Source: Hyphomicrobium sp. CS1BSMeth3 (GTDB lineage Bacteria; Pseudomonadota; Alphaproteobacteria; Rhizobiales; Hyphomicrobiaceae). Taken from it: 64,000 nucleotides of DNA. The translations under genes and the position numbers were made by a program. The stretch spans positions 248,001 through 312,000 of the forward strand of contig NZ_FPEI01000006.1 in the NCBI RefSeq assembly GCF_900117415.1, read 5' to 3'. Each line of letters starts with the position of its first letter. The first letter of the stretch is position 1. The notes under the pieces are model-generated. The model was not told where the DNA came from. It ran no database searches and was given only the letters and a program-made list of their open reading frames with translations. Shown here piece by piece: positions 25,838 to 35,143 of this stretch.

Positions 25838-27066
25838 TGGCCGACCTCGCGCTCGGCCGGCGTTTGATGGATCGTCTGGAGGCGCTCGCACGCTTCTCGG
25901 ATGACGCCGACGGCCTGACGCGCCTCTATCTCTCGCCCTCGCATAAGCAGGCTGCCGACGCGCTCGCCGGCTGGATGCGCGAAGCCGGCCTCGATGTACG
26001 CATCGATGCCGTTGGTACGCTCATCGGCCGCTACGAGGGCACGACACCTGGAATGCCCGCGCTCCTCGTTGGTTCGCACATCGATACCGTGCGTCAGGCC
26101 GGCAAATACGACGGTGCCCTCGGCGTGCTCGCCGCGCTCACGGCCGTGGAGGTGCTATCGCAAGCGGGCGAGCGCTTGCCCTTCGCGATCGAGGTCGTTG
26201 CTTTCGGCGATGAGGAAGGCGTGCGCTTTCCTTCGACTCTCCGCGGCTCGCGCGCGCTTGCCGGCACGCTCGACGCCGCGACGCTCGATGAATGCGATGC
26301 CGCGGGCACATCCGTGCGCGAGGGCCTCATTGCTTTCGGCGCGAATCCCGCTCAGCTCGCCGAGGCAGCTTATCCGCGCGGTGCCGCGCTCGGATTCGTC
26401 GAGCTGCACATCGAGCAGGGCCCTGTGCTCGAGCGCATGAGCCAGCCCGTAGGCGTCGTGACCGCAATCAACGGCGCGCGGCGCCTCAGCGTCGTCGTGC
26501 AGGGCACAGCAGGTCATGCCGGCACCTCGCCCATGAACATGCGCCTCGATAGCCTCGCGGGCGCAGCCGAGATGATCCTCTCCGTCGAGCGCATTGCCGC
26601 CGAGACGGGCGATGTCGTCGCGACGGTCGGCGTCATCGAGGCGCGACCCGGCGCTGTCAACGTCATTCCCGGCGAGACGCGCTTTACCATCGATGCTCGT
26701 GCGCCCGATGATGTCGCGCGCGATACAGTCGTCGAGCGCATCGGCGCCGCCATCGAAGGCATCGCCGCTCGCCGCGGACTCGCTGTGCGCATCACGCAAA
26801 CACATTCTGCGCCTGCCACCGTTTGCGACGCCAAACTGATCGCCGACCTCGACGACGCCGCGCGTGCCGCGGGCCATGAGCCCGTGCATCTTCCTTCGGG
26901 CGCCGGCCACGACGCCATGGCCATGGCCGCGTTGTGTCCGGTTGCGATGCTGTTCGTGCGCTGCGCGGGCGGCATCAGCCATCACCCAGCCGAATCCATC
27001 TCGCTCGAGGATGCGGACGCAGCCATGCGCGTCCTCCTGCACTTCCTGCGCACCTACCGCACCTGA
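25837..27066 (+). CDS. Allantoate amidohydrolase (M20, Zn-dependent)
   Basis: 409 residues. An M20-family binuclear zinc hydrolase of the allantoate amidohydrolase / N-carbamoyl amino acid hydrolase group. The metal motifs are GSHIDTVRQAGKYDGALG, EEGVRFPST and ELHIEQGPVLE. The dimer-lid substrate motif ATPxxxR-like region reads NGARRLSVVVQGTAGHAGTS. SGAGHDAMAMAALCP near the C-terminus completes the site. Next to PuuE it most likely cleaves allantoate to ureidoglycine, CO2 and ammonia. A carbamoylase role is the alternative. The start is coupled to puuE by TGATG. Confidence 0.88.
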   Translation: MADLALGRRLMDRLEALARFSDDADGLTRLYLSPSHKQAADALAGWMREAGLDVRIDAVGTLIGRYEGTTPGMPALLVGSHIDTVRQAGKYDGALGVLAALTAVEVLSQAGERLPFAIEVVAFGDEEGVRFPSTLRGSRALAGTLDAATLDECDAAGTSVREGLIAFGANPAQLAEAAYPRGAALGFVELHIEQGPVLERMSQPVGVVTAINGARRLSVVVQGTAGHAGTSPMNMRLDSLAGAAEMILSVERIAAETGDVVATVGVIEARPGAVNVIPGETRFTIDARAPDDVARDTVVERIGAAIEGIAARRGLAVRITQTHSAPATVCDAKLIADLDDAARAAGHEPVHLPSGAGHDAMAMAALCPVAMLFVRCAGGISHHPAESISLEDADAAMRVLLHFLRTYRT

Positions 27067-27085
27067 AATCCAACGGACAGTGAAC

Positions 27086-28321
27086 ATGAGCACAGCCATC
27101 GATCAGAAGGTGCGGGCGTTTCTCGAAGGCGAGCGCGATGCACAGGTCCGCTTCCTCGCCGAGATCGTGAAGATCCCGACCGACAATCCGCCGGGTGACT
27201 GCGGCCCCGCTGCCGAGCGCGCTGCGAAACTCATCGAGGCCTTCGGCTGGACCGTCGAGCGCCATCCCGTGCCCGACGACATCGTCAAAGCTGCGGGGAT
27301 GATCTCCTGCACGAACCTGATCGTGCGCCGCACGTTCGGGCCGGGGCCGACGATCGCCCTCAATGCGCACGGCGACGTGGTTCCGCCCGGCACAGGCTGG
27401 ACGTTCGATCCTTATGCCGCGACGATCAGCGACGGCTGGATGTACGGACGCGGCGCCGCGGTCTCGAAGTCCGACTTCGCGACGTACATCTGGGCCCTGC
27501 GTGCGCTCGAAGCGAGCGGCGCCAAGCTCGGCGGCACCATCGAGCTGCATCTCACCTACGATGAAGAAACGGGCGGCGAGATCGGCCCCGGCTATCTGCT
27601 GGCACAGGGCCTGAGCAAGCCCGATCTCGCGATCGGCGCCGGTTTCTCCTATGCCGTCGTCACCGAGCACAATGGCTGTCTGCATCTCGAAGTGGAGGTT
27701 GCGGGCCGCTCGGCGCACGCCGCCAAGCCGTGGACCGGCATCGACGCATTGCAGTCCGCGACCGCCATTCTCTCCGCGCTCTATGCCTGGCGGCCGACAC
27801 TCGCGACGCGCACGTCGAAGACGCCGGGTATCGGCGCACCGCAGCTCACCATTGGCCTCATCAGCGGCGGCATCAACACGAATGTCGTTCCTGATCGCGT
27901 CGTCTTCCGCCTCGATCGCCGCATTGTCCCTGAGGAAAATCCCGAGGTCGTCGAGGCCGAGCTGCGCGAGGTCATCGCCAAGGCCTCGTCCGCAGTCGAG
28001 GGGGGCGCGCGCGTGGACGTCCGTCGCATCCTGCTCGCCAAGCCGCTGCAACGCCTGCCAGCCGGCGATCGCATGATCGACGCGCTCTGCCGCCGCGCGA
28101 GCCAGATCATGGGCGAGCCGATCAGCGCGAGTGGCGTGCCGCTCTACACGGACGCCCGCCACTATACGGCCCACGGCGTGCCGATCGTGCTCTACGGTGC
28201 CGGTCCGCGCACGATCGAGGAGGCAAACGCGCATCGCGCGGATGAACGCCTTCCGCTCGCCGATCTCGCCAAGGCGACGGAGGTCGTCGCGCTCACGCTC
28301 GCCGATCTGATGGCGACCTGA
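27086..28321 (+). CDS. M20 family deacylase (ArgE/DapE type)
   Basis: 411 residues. A second M20 metallohydrolase in the operon, with NAHGDVVPPGTGW, the catalytic TYDEETGGEIGP and the dimerisation domain ELEVEVAGRSAHAAKPWTG. The usual GRGxxDMKG motif is altered to GRGAAVSKSDFA, where Ser/Lys/Ser stand around the normally bridging Asp; the Asp is still present in K-S-D. The ATG at 27086 follows the amidohydrolase by 19 nt. In a ureide operon it could hydrolyse a downstream N-acyl or carbamoyl product such as ureidoglycine or ureidoglycolate. The reaction is unknown. Confidence 0.82.
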   Translation: MSTAIDQKVRAFLEGERDAQVRFLAEIVKIPTDNPPGDCGPAAERAAKLIEAFGWTVERHPVPDDIVKAAGMISCTNLIVRRTFGPGPTIALNAHGDVVPPGTGWTFDPYAATISDGWMYGRGAAVSKSDFATYIWALRALEASGAKLGGTIELHLTYDEETGGEIGPGYLLAQGLSKPDLAIGAGFSYAVVTEHNGCLHLEVEVAGRSAHAAKPWTGIDALQSATAILSALYAWRPTLATRTSKTPGIGAPQLTIGLISGGINTNVVPDRVVFRLDRRIVPEENPEVVEAELREVIAKASSAVEGGARVDVRRILLAKPLQRLPAGDRMIDALCRRASQIMGEPISASGVPLYTDARHYTAHGVPIVLYGAGPRTIEEANAHRADERLPLADLAKATEVVALTLADLMAT

Positions 28322-28326
28322 GGCGC

Positions 28327-29235
28327 TCAGCCGGCGTTCTTCGCGCGCACTTTCGCGTCGCCGCCGGCCCATTCCTCGAAATACTTGATGATGTGCGCGT
28401 AATCGAGCGCGCCATCGCCCTGCTCCTTGGAGTAGGCGAGCACATCGCGCGCGCACTTCACGACCCACATGCGCGCGCCCATGGCCTCGGCTTCCTCGAT
28501 GCCGAGATTGACATCCTTGTGCAGCAGGTCTGTCGAGAAGCGCATGGGGAACGTGCCCGGCAGAATGCACTCGGGGATCTTCACCTCTGTGCCGAAGCAG
28601 CGACCCGACGAGCTGTTGATCACGTCGAGCATCTTCTGCGGATCGAGGCCGGCCTTGGCGCCCGCGACCAGCACTTCCATGGCCGCGAGCGTTCCCGCCG
28701 CTGTCAGCATGTTGTTGACGAGCTTCATGGACTGGCCGAGCCCAGGCTTGTTGCCCATGTGCATGACGTTCTTGCCGATGATCTCAAGGATCTGGCGCAC
28801 GCTCTCGAACGTTGCGGGGTCACCGCCGACCATCACCGTCAGCGTGCCGTTCGCCGCACCCGCAACGCCGCCGCTGACCGGCGCATCGAGCAGCGTCATG
28901 CCCTTCCCCGCGAGCTTCGGGGCAGTGCGAGTGATGACCTGGGAGCCGGTGGTCGACGTATCGATGATCGTCTTTGCCCGTGTGCCTTCGATCACGCCAC
29001 CCGGCCCTGTCAATACGGTCTCGACCACATCCGGCTTCGGCAAGCTGAGTAGCACCACATCACTCCGGCTCGCGACCTCGGCGGCCGAGCGCGCAGCCTT
29101 CGCACCCTTCTCCACGATTGCCGCGACCGCACCCTCGCTCACATCATGCACGACGAGCGTATGACCTGCCGCGAGGAGACGCGCCGCCATGCGCGATCCC
29201 ATGATGCCAAGCCCGATGAAGCCAATATCCGCCAT
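28327..29235 (-). CDS. NAD(P)-dependent beta-hydroxyacid dehydrogenase (tartronate semialdehyde reductase-like)
   Basis: 302 residues. A Rossmann motif GFIGLGIMGSRMAARLL at the N-terminus. The substrate-binding motif is DAPVSGGVAGAANGTLTVMV, and the catalytic Lys lies in GLGQSMKLVNNM. This is the 3-hydroxyisobutyrate / 2-hydroxy-3-oxopropionate reductase family. Glyoxylate released by allantoin breakdown is classically turned into tartronate semialdehyde and then glycerate by GlxR/GarR. That, and the six-nt convergent spacing with the ureide operon, favour this role. No glyoxylate carboligase gene is seen in the window. The ATG at 29235 starts the Rossmann strand directly. Confidence 0.85.
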   Translation of the reverse strand: MADIGFIGLGIMGSRMAARLLAAGHTLVVHDVSEGAVAAIVEKGAKAARSAAEVASRSDVVLLSLPKPDVVETVLTGPGGVIEGTRAKTIIDTSTTGSQVITRTAPKLAGKGMTLLDAPVSGGVAGAANGTLTVMVGGDPATFESVRQILEIIGKNVMHMGNKPGLGQSMKLVNNMLTAAGTLAAMEVLVAGAKAGLDPQKMLDVINSSSGRCFGTEVKIPECILPGTFPMRFSTDLLHKDVNLGIEEAEAMGARMWVVKCARDVLAYSKEQGDGALDYAHIIKYFEEWAGGDAKVRAKNAG

Positions 29236-29320
29236 TGTTGCGTCCTCGATCTGAAGTCGTTTCCCGCCCCAAATCTTGCCCAACGGCGCAGATTTGCCAA
29301 TCGGTACGTTGGGGCAAGCC

Positions 29321-30880
29321 TCAGGTGCGAGCGGGCGCGCCGGCGAGTGGCGCAGGCGCTGAGGCAGGCACCGCCTCACGGCGATGGCGGCGGCGCACGA
29401 CAGCAAGGATCGCGACCACGACGGCAATAGGAAGCAGTGCGACGGGGCTTTGCGCCACAGTCAGGACGATGGCCATGGCCCAGGAGATCGCGATGGCGTG
29501 CTCGACGAGCGCGATGAGCTTCGATTGCGAATGACGCCGCAGCATCCCACGGCGATTACCCGGCATGGGGTGCCAGAAGTTCAGCAGCGCCGTCGACGCG
29601 GCGCCTGCGGCAGCAAAGAGCGCGGCAAGGATCGCGATGCGCCACGAGGCGAGCGCGAGGCCTGCAAGCGGCAGCGCGACGATCGCCAGCACCGGCAAGC
29701 CGACGGCGGTCAGCTTCGCGCGGTCGATCTCGGCGGCGCTGACAGGCGCGGTCGCCATCAGCTCAGGGGCATCCTCGCCCGAGACCATGATCCACGAAAT
29801 GGAAGCAGAAACTTGCGCGGCAATGACGACGATGGTCGGCGCCAGCGCGAGTGCGGTCGGCAGCGCCTCGCTGCGCAGCAGGATGACGGCGATCGGGATG
29901 GTATAGATGATCTGCAGGCCGAGCTGCGCGAACAGGCTCGGATCGCGCGCGACGAGCCGCCACTCCTTCCGGCGAAGATTGCGGGCGAGGCCGCTGCGGA
30001 AGCGGATACCGCGTTGCGAGCTTGTCGCACGATCACGTCCGGAAGGCGCGCCCGTCGCAGCGAGCGTCGCAGCCGCAAAGCGGTTCGCGAGCACGTTTAT
30101 GGCGAGAGCAAACAACAGGACCGAGATCACAACGAGCACCGCCAGCGCCCGCGCATTCCCCTGCAGGGCGTGCACGGGCAGGAAGGCGATGTCGCTGAGA
30201 CCTGAGCCGGCAGCCGTGTGCTCCAAGGCACGCGTGATCCCCGCGCGCATTCCCTCTGGCAGCACGGCAATGGCCTGCGCCCCGAGCACGAACCCGCCCG
30301 CGATGAGAGCGCCCGTCATCTGCGTGAACGTACGCGCGCGGCGCGGTCCGACGAGGAAGAACAGGCCGATCGAGATCCCGAGACCGAGCGCCGTCGCCAT
30401 CAGCGCGAGAGAAATCAGCACCGGATAGGCGGCGAGCCAAACGGGCTCGCCGAGGATCGCGCTCATGTTGGCGAGCGGCAATACCAGCAGCGCAATCGAG
30501 CCGAGCGTGCTCGCGGCGATAGCGGTCGCCTTTGCCGCGAGGATGCGCGCGGCGGGGAGTGGCGCGCCGAGCAGGAGATCGAGATCGCCGCGATCGAAGA
30601 GCGTTCGCGTCGTCGCGAAGAGACCTTGCGCGATCATCCACGTGAAGATGCAGAGCATGGCGATCGCGAGCGGCATGAGGCTCGCATCGGCGCCCTGTAC
30701 ACGCGGCTTGACCAGCAGCACAGCCGGCCACGCAACGAGATGCAGCACCACGACACCACACGCGAGCAGCACGCCGAGATGGCTGATGCTCGTGCCGCCC
30801 ATCATATCGACGAACCGACGCCAGTTCAGGCGCATGTCGTGCGCGACAAGCCAGAGAAAGGAGCCGGGTGCCGGGTTCAT
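29321..30880 (-). CDS. ABC exporter membrane subunit
   Basis: 519 residues with about twelve membrane segments in two halves (for example HLGVLLACGVVVLHLVAWPA and PLALALAPTIVVIAAQVSAS-like stretches). A soluble loop with F-R-S-G-L-A-R-N-L-R-R-K-E-W-R lies between the halves. The design matches large ABC-2-type exporter permeases encoded next to a single ATPase. The ATG at 30880 lies seven nt after the ATPase stop. Substrate unknown. Confidence 0.75.
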   Translation of the reverse strand: MNPAPGSFLWLVAHDMRLNWRRFVDMMGGTSISHLGVLLACGVVVLHLVAWPAVLLVKPRVQGADASLMPLAIAMLCIFTWMIAQGLFATTRTLFDRGDLDLLLGAPLPAARILAAKATAIAASTLGSIALLVLPLANMSAILGEPVWLAAYPVLISLALMATALGLGISIGLFFLVGPRRARTFTQMTGALIAGGFVLGAQAIAVLPEGMRAGITRALEHTAAGSGLSDIAFLPVHALQGNARALAVLVVISVLLFALAINVLANRFAAATLAATGAPSGRDRATSSQRGIRFRSGLARNLRRKEWRLVARDPSLFAQLGLQIIYTIPIAVILLRSEALPTALALAPTIVVIAAQVSASISWIMVSGEDAPELMATAPVSAAEIDRAKLTAVGLPVLAIVALPLAGLALASWRIAILAALFAAAGAASTALLNFWHPMPGNRRGMLRRHSQSKLIALVEHAIAISWAMAIVLTVAQSPVALLPIAVVVAILAVVRRRHRREAVPASAPAPLAGAPART

Positions 30881-30887
30881 GACGCGC

Positions 30888-31697
30888 TCACGAAGCCAGT
30901 ACGGCGTGATCCGCATCGGATCGCATGAGCTGCAAGAACACATCCTCGAGCGTCGAGCTGCCGCGCCCGGCGGTGGCCTTGAGCTCGGCGAGCGTGCCAT
31001 CGGCAGCGAGGCGTCCGCGGTGCACGATGCCGATGCGGTCGGCGAGGCGCTCGGCGACCTCCAGAATGTGCGTCGTGAGGATGATCGTCGCGCCAGCGCG
31101 GACGCGGGCTGTGAGCAGGTCCTTCACCTGCCGCGCGATGGCCGCATCGATGCCGGTGAGCGGCTCGTCCAGCATGATGAGCTGCGGATCGTGGATCAGC
31201 GCGCCCGCGAGCGCGACCTTCTGTTTCATGCCGCGCGAGAAGCCTTCGCAGCGCTGATGTCGGTGAGGCCCGAGCTCGAGGACGTCGATCAGCTCGCCGG
31301 CGCGGCGCTCGGCAAGTGTTGTGGGTACGCCCCACAAGCCCGCGACCAGCTCCAGATATTCGAGCGGCGAGAGCTTGTCGTAGAGCATGGGCTCATCGGG
31401 GAGCCATGCCGTGATGCGTTTCGCTGCGGTCGGGTCCGCCAAGGCGTCGATGCCGAAAATGCGGATCGTGCCCGCATCGGGACGCAGCAGGCCTGCGATC
31501 ATGCGCAGTGTCGTCGTCTTGCCGGCACCATTGGGGCCGAGCAGGGCATAGAGCTCGCCCGGCCGGACGGCGAGGTCCATCCGGTCGACCGCGACAGCCG
31601 CGCCGAATGTCCGCCGGACGCCGCACAGCAGCACGGCCTCGGCAGCCGGCGCCGCGCCCGCGCGCCAATCCGGCACAAGGTTTAAGCCTGCCGTCAC
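30888..31697 (-). CDS. ABC transporter ATP-binding protein (exporter)
   Basis: 269 residues. Walker A is GPNGAGKTTTLRM, the signature FSRGMKQKVALAGALI and Walker B LIMLDEPLTGID. This is the CcmA/drug-exporter group. The start is set at GTG 31697, because AAGGAGTTGGAT sits directly before it. An ATG 16 codons upstream has no such site. It forms a two-gene operon with the exporter permease. Confidence 0.88.
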   Translation of the reverse strand: MTAGLNLVPDWRAGAAPAAEAVLLCGVRRTFGAAVAVDRMDLAVRPGELYALLGPNGAGKTTTLRMIAGLLRPDAGTIRIFGIDALADPTAAKRITAWLPDEPMLYDKLSPLEYLELVAGLWGVPTTLAERRAGELIDVLELGPHRHQRCEGFSRGMKQKVALAGALIHDPQLIMLDEPLTGIDAAIARQVKDLLTARVRAGATIILTTHILEVAERLADRIGIVHRGRLAADGTLAELKATAGRGSSTLEDVFLQLMRSDADHAVLAS

Positions 31698-31888
31698 ATC
31701 CAACTCCTTTGCGCAGGGCGCTGCGCGGGCAACTCCCACGCACACAGAAGGTGTCGGCAGCCTAGCCGGCCGGCGTTGCTGCCGTCTTAATTGCCCGCAT
31801 GGCGGTTGCGCGTTGCGGCCCCTGGACAGGGGCGCGGCGATACCCCTCTATGCTGGTGCAACACATGGGCATGACGGGAGAGGGTGGC

Positions 31889-33070
31889 ATGAGCGCTGCG
31901 GCGGGGAAGAGCGATCTCGAGAAGAAAATCTGCGCATGGCTCGCCGAGAGCCGTCAGGACATGCTGAGCCTCCTGGAAGAGGTCGTGAACATCGACAGCG
32001 GCAGCTATGACAAGGCCGGCGTCGATGCCGTCGGCGACCGTTTCGTGCGCCATTTCGAGCAGCGCGGGCTGCTGACGCGCGTCGAGCCGCACGAGACCTT
32101 CGGCAATGCCATTCACATCCGCCTCGACGACACGCCGACCAACGAGAAGCCGATCGTGCTCATGGGCCACCGCGACACGGTCTTCCCCAAGGGCGAGGCA
32201 GGGCGGCGGCGCTTCAAGATCGAGGGCGGGCGTGCCTACGGGCCCGGCGTCGCCGATATGAAGGCGGGCCTCGTCATGAATGCTTTCGTGCTCGAGGCCT
32301 TCAAGCGCCATGGTGGGGCGCCAGGGCCGCTCGCTGGTCTCATCACCTCGGATGAGGAGATCGGCTCGCCATCCTGCCGGCCCGTGATCGAGCGCGTGGC
32401 GCGTGAGGCGCGCGCCGTATTCAACTCCGAGCCAGGTCGGCCGACGGGCAATGTCGTGAGCGGTCGCAAGGGCGGCGTTTTCATGCGCTTCGAGGTTCTC
32501 GGCAAGGCGGCCCACTCGGGTGGCAATTTCGAGAAGGGCATTTCCGCGATCGGCGAGCTGGCGCACAAGATCGTCGCCCTCCACGCGCTGACGGACCTGC
32601 CGCGCGGTATCACGGTCAATGTCGGCCTCGTCTCCGGCGGACAGAGCGTCAACACCACGGCTCCCTCCGCCGAAGGGCGCATCGACCTGCGCTACGTGAA
32701 GCCGGCCGATCGGCAGTACGCCCTCTCGGCCATCCAGAAGATCATCGATGGCGCGACCGTGCCGGGCACCTCCGCCAAGCTCGAGATCCTCGGCGAGTTC
32801 CTGCCGCTCACGCAGTCGAGCGAGAGTGGGGCACTGCTCGACACCTATGCGGCCGCCTCGCAGGACCTCGGCATGAGCGTGAAGGGCGAATTCACGGGCG
32901 GTTGCGCCGATTCCGGTTTCACTGCCGGGGTCGGCTGTCCGACGCTCTGCGCCGTCGGTCCCGTCGGCGGCAATGCCCACACGCCGGAGGAATACCTCGA
33001 GGTCGACAGCATCGTGCCGCGCGCGCAGGCTCTCGCGCTCGCCATTCTGCGACTTCCGCCGCCCGGCTGA
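31889..33070 (+). CDS. M20 family peptidase, glutamate carboxypeptidase (CPG2) like
   Basis: 393 residues. The metal-site motifs G-H-R-D-T-V-F-P and YGPGVADMKAGLV and the catalytic SDEEIGSPSC match the CPG2 subgroup, which removes C-terminal Glu from folate-like or N-acyl substrates. There is no signal peptide, so it is cytoplasmic. The ATG at 31889 has an AGAGG element upstream; the frame runs 30 codons further with no support. Divergent from the ABC exporter. Confidence 0.88.
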   Translation: MSAAAGKSDLEKKICAWLAESRQDMLSLLEEVVNIDSGSYDKAGVDAVGDRFVRHFEQRGLLTRVEPHETFGNAIHIRLDDTPTNEKPIVLMGHRDTVFPKGEAGRRRFKIEGGRAYGPGVADMKAGLVMNAFVLEAFKRHGGAPGPLAGLITSDEEIGSPSCRPVIERVAREARAVFNSEPGRPTGNVVSGRKGGVFMRFEVLGKAAHSGGNFEKGISAIGELAHKIVALHALTDLPRGITVNVGLVSGGQSVNTTAPSAEGRIDLRYVKPADRQYALSAIQKIIDGATVPGTSAKLEILGEFLPLTQSSESGALLDTYAAASQDLGMSVKGEFTGGCADSGFTAGVGCPTLCAVGPVGGNAHTPEEYLEVDSIVPRAQALALAILRLPPPG

Positions 33071-33134
33071 GCAGCTTTTGCCGGATGACGGCAGAAAGTT
33101 GCCTCGCAGTGCTGATTCCGGTCGCGTTCGTATG

Positions 33135-33210
33135 CCAGTGTCCCAATTCCGAAGCTCGCCCCCCGGATGCTGGCGGTGCGAGCGAGCTTCGGAATTAAAA
33201 GGGACACTGG
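33135..33210. repeat. Long hairpin 1 (25-bp arms)
   Basis: Left arm 33135-33159 (begins CCAGTGTCCC) is the reverse complement of the right arm 33182-33210, except for a 4-nt AAAA insertion in the right arm (33197-33200). The loop is 22 nt. The outer CCAGTGTCCC / GGGACACTGG ends resemble terminal inverted repeats. Confidence 0.8.
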
Positions 33211-33223
33211 AATCATAATCTTG

Positions 33224-33299
33224 CTCGTGTGATTCAGATCGAGAAATTCGCTCCATACTGTGCCGCGAGATATGGCGAATTTCTCGATCTTCACACGAG
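33224..33299. repeat. Long hairpin 2 (25-bp arms)
   Basis: The inner 16 bp are perfect: AGATCGAGAAATTCGC (33236-33251) against 33275-33290. The pairing continues with CTCGTGTGA (33224-33232) against 33291-33299, after a 3-nt TTC bulge. It starts 14 nt after hairpin 1 and has the same total length (76 nt). Confidence 0.85.
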
Positions 33300-33440
33300 G
33301 GACCGGAATCATCCAATAAGGTCCGAAGAAATCGCGCCTTCTTGCGCCTTCTAGCGCCCTGGGCCCGCGTGCGCTGTTGCAATGCGGCCTTGGATCACGA
33401 AGATAGGATCGAGCCACAACGCAGGAGCCTCCAGTCCCGT

Positions 33441-35129
33441 ATGCCGCACGCCACGCCCCTGATCTCCACGATTGTAATAGGCCTGTCACTGGCCTTTCTA
33501 TTGGGGGCATTTGCGCAGAGGCTGCGTTTTTCACCGCTTATAGGCTACCTCCTCGCCGGCGTCGTTGCGGGACCTCATACGCCGGGATATGTCGCCGATC
33601 AGGCGCTCGCCAACGAGCTTGCCGAGATCGGCGTCATCCTGCTGATGTTCGGCGTCGGCCTTCATTTCTCGCTCAAGGATCTCTGGTCCGTACGGACGAT
33701 CGCCATTCCCGGCGCGCTCGGGCAGATGGCGGTGGCAACCATTCTCGGTATGGGCCTTGCCTATCTCATGGGCTGGTCGATCGGCGCCGGCCTGGTGTTC
33801 GGCGTCGCGCTCTCGGTCGCCAGTACCGTGGTGCTGCTGCGCGCCCTGCAGGAGCGCCGGCTGCTGACCACCGAAAGAGGCCGCATCGCGGTCGGCTGGC
33901 TGATTGTCGAAGACATCGCGATGGTCTTCGCCCTGGTGCTCATACCCGCGGTCGTGCCGCTGCTCGACGGCAGCATGGAGCGCAATGCCGCCTTCGGCTT
34001 CAGCTCCTCGCAAGTGCTCGGCACGATCGCGCTGACGATCCTCAAGGTCATGGCCTTCGTCGCCATGATGATGGTTGTCGGCCGCCGCCTCATACCGTGG
34101 GTGCTCCACTACATCGCACACACCGGCTCGCGCGAGCTCTTCCGGCTCGGCGTCCTGGCGATCGCGCTCGGCTTCGCGTTCGGTGCGGCAAATCTGTTCG
34201 GCGTCTCTTTCGCGCTCGGCGCGTTCTTTGCCGGCATGATCCTGAGCGAGTCGGAGCTCAGCCAAAGAGCCGCCGAGGAGACGCTGCCGCTCAGGGATGC
34301 ATTCGCGGTCCTGTTCTTCGTGTCCGTCGGGATGCTGTTCGATCCGACCATCATCATCCGCGATTTCTGGCCGGTGCTGGCAACGGTCGTGATCATCGTC
34401 ATCGGAAAATCTCTGGCCGCACTCGCCATCGTTCGGGCCTTTGGCCATCCCATGAGCACGGCGCTCACGATTTCGGCGAGCCTCGCGCAGATCGGCGAGT
34501 TCTCCTTCATCCTCGCCGGCCTCGGTGTCGCGCTCGGCGTGCTCGGGGCCGAGGCACGCGATCTCATTCTTGCCGGCGCGCTCATCTCCATTCTGCTCAA
34601 TCCGCTGATCTTCATCGGCCTCGATCGCATGAAGCCGTGGCTGGATCGGCTCGAAGGAAATGTCGACGCCGCCCAGCCGCGAGAGCCCGAGCCGGCCAAG
34701 ATCGAGGCGACCACGCTCGAGGATCACGCCGTGCTCATCGGTCACGGCCGCGTAGGGCATCGCATCGGCAAGGCACTCAGGGACAACGGCGTACCGCTCT
34801 TCGTGATGGACGAAAGCGAGGATGTGGTGAACGCGCTCAAGGAGGAGGGCATCGAGGCCGTCTCGACCAACGCCGTGACGAGCCTCGCCGCGGCGAACCT
34901 CGAAAAGGCCCGCTGCCTCCTCGTCGCGATCCATGAGAATTTCGAGGCCGGGCAGATCGTCGAGCAGGCGCGCGCCATCAATCCCAATCTCATCATCCTC
35001 GCGCGCGGCCATTCCGAGGCCGAGAAGCTGCACCTCGAGAGCTGCGGTGCCACGTCCGTGGTGCTCGGCGCGGAGGAGATCGCGGGCGCCATGCTAAGAT
35101 CCTATTGGACCATCTTGCCGAACGAGTAG
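33441..35129 (+). CDS. CPA2 family monovalent cation:proton antiporter with RCK domain (YbaL/KefB-like)
   Basis: 562 residues. About 12 membrane segments (8-390), with YLLAGVVAGPHTPGYVADQ and the LFGVSFALGAFFAGMILSES pore region. A cytoplasmic TrkA-N/RCK domain follows (about 425-545, VLIGHGRVGHRIGKALRDNG), the NAD-binding fold used to gate K+ efflux. The ATG at 33441 is chosen; the frame extends 33 codons upstream without support. Its stop is 14 nt before the next gene, which may be co-transcribed. Confidence 0.92.
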   Translation: MPHATPLISTIVIGLSLAFLLGAFAQRLRFSPLIGYLLAGVVAGPHTPGYVADQALANELAEIGVILLMFGVGLHFSLKDLWSVRTIAIPGALGQMAVATILGMGLAYLMGWSIGAGLVFGVALSVASTVVLLRALQERRLLTTERGRIAVGWLIVEDIAMVFALVLIPAVVPLLDGSMERNAAFGFSSSQVLGTIALTILKVMAFVAMMMVVGRRLIPWVLHYIAHTGSRELFRLGVLAIALGFAFGAANLFGVSFALGAFFAGMILSESELSQRAAEETLPLRDAFAVLFFVSVGMLFDPTIIIRDFWPVLATVVIIVIGKSLAALAIVRAFGHPMSTALTISASLAQIGEFSFILAGLGVALGVLGAEARDLILAGALISILLNPLIFIGLDRMKPWLDRLEGNVDAAQPREPEPAKIEATTLEDHAVLIGHGRVGHRIGKALRDNGVPLFVMDESEDVVNALKEEGIEAVSTNAVTSLAAANLEKARCLLVAIHENFEAGQIVEQARAINPNLIILARGHSEAEKLHLESCGATSVVLGAEEIAGAMLRSYWTILPNE

Positions 35130-35143
35130 CCTCGGAGGGCGAC

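Larger units (their letters stand above)
33071..33440. other. 370-nt gene-free region with paired hairpins
   Basis: No credible gene is seen. The centre holds two consecutive long hairpins, listed separately, each followed by a GGGAC...GGAATCAT motif. The remainder is unremarkable leader for the antiporter gene. Confidence 0.6.

Noticed and set aside
26975-28570. A 531-residue antisense frame over the M20 gene
   Set aside because: Low-complexity Arg/Asp/Gly content and full overlap with a clear M20 hydrolase.
29269-29292. CAAATCT...AGATTTG inverted repeat upstream of the reductase gene
   Set aside because: Only 7 bp with a 10-nt loop and no T-tract; could be chance, function not supported.
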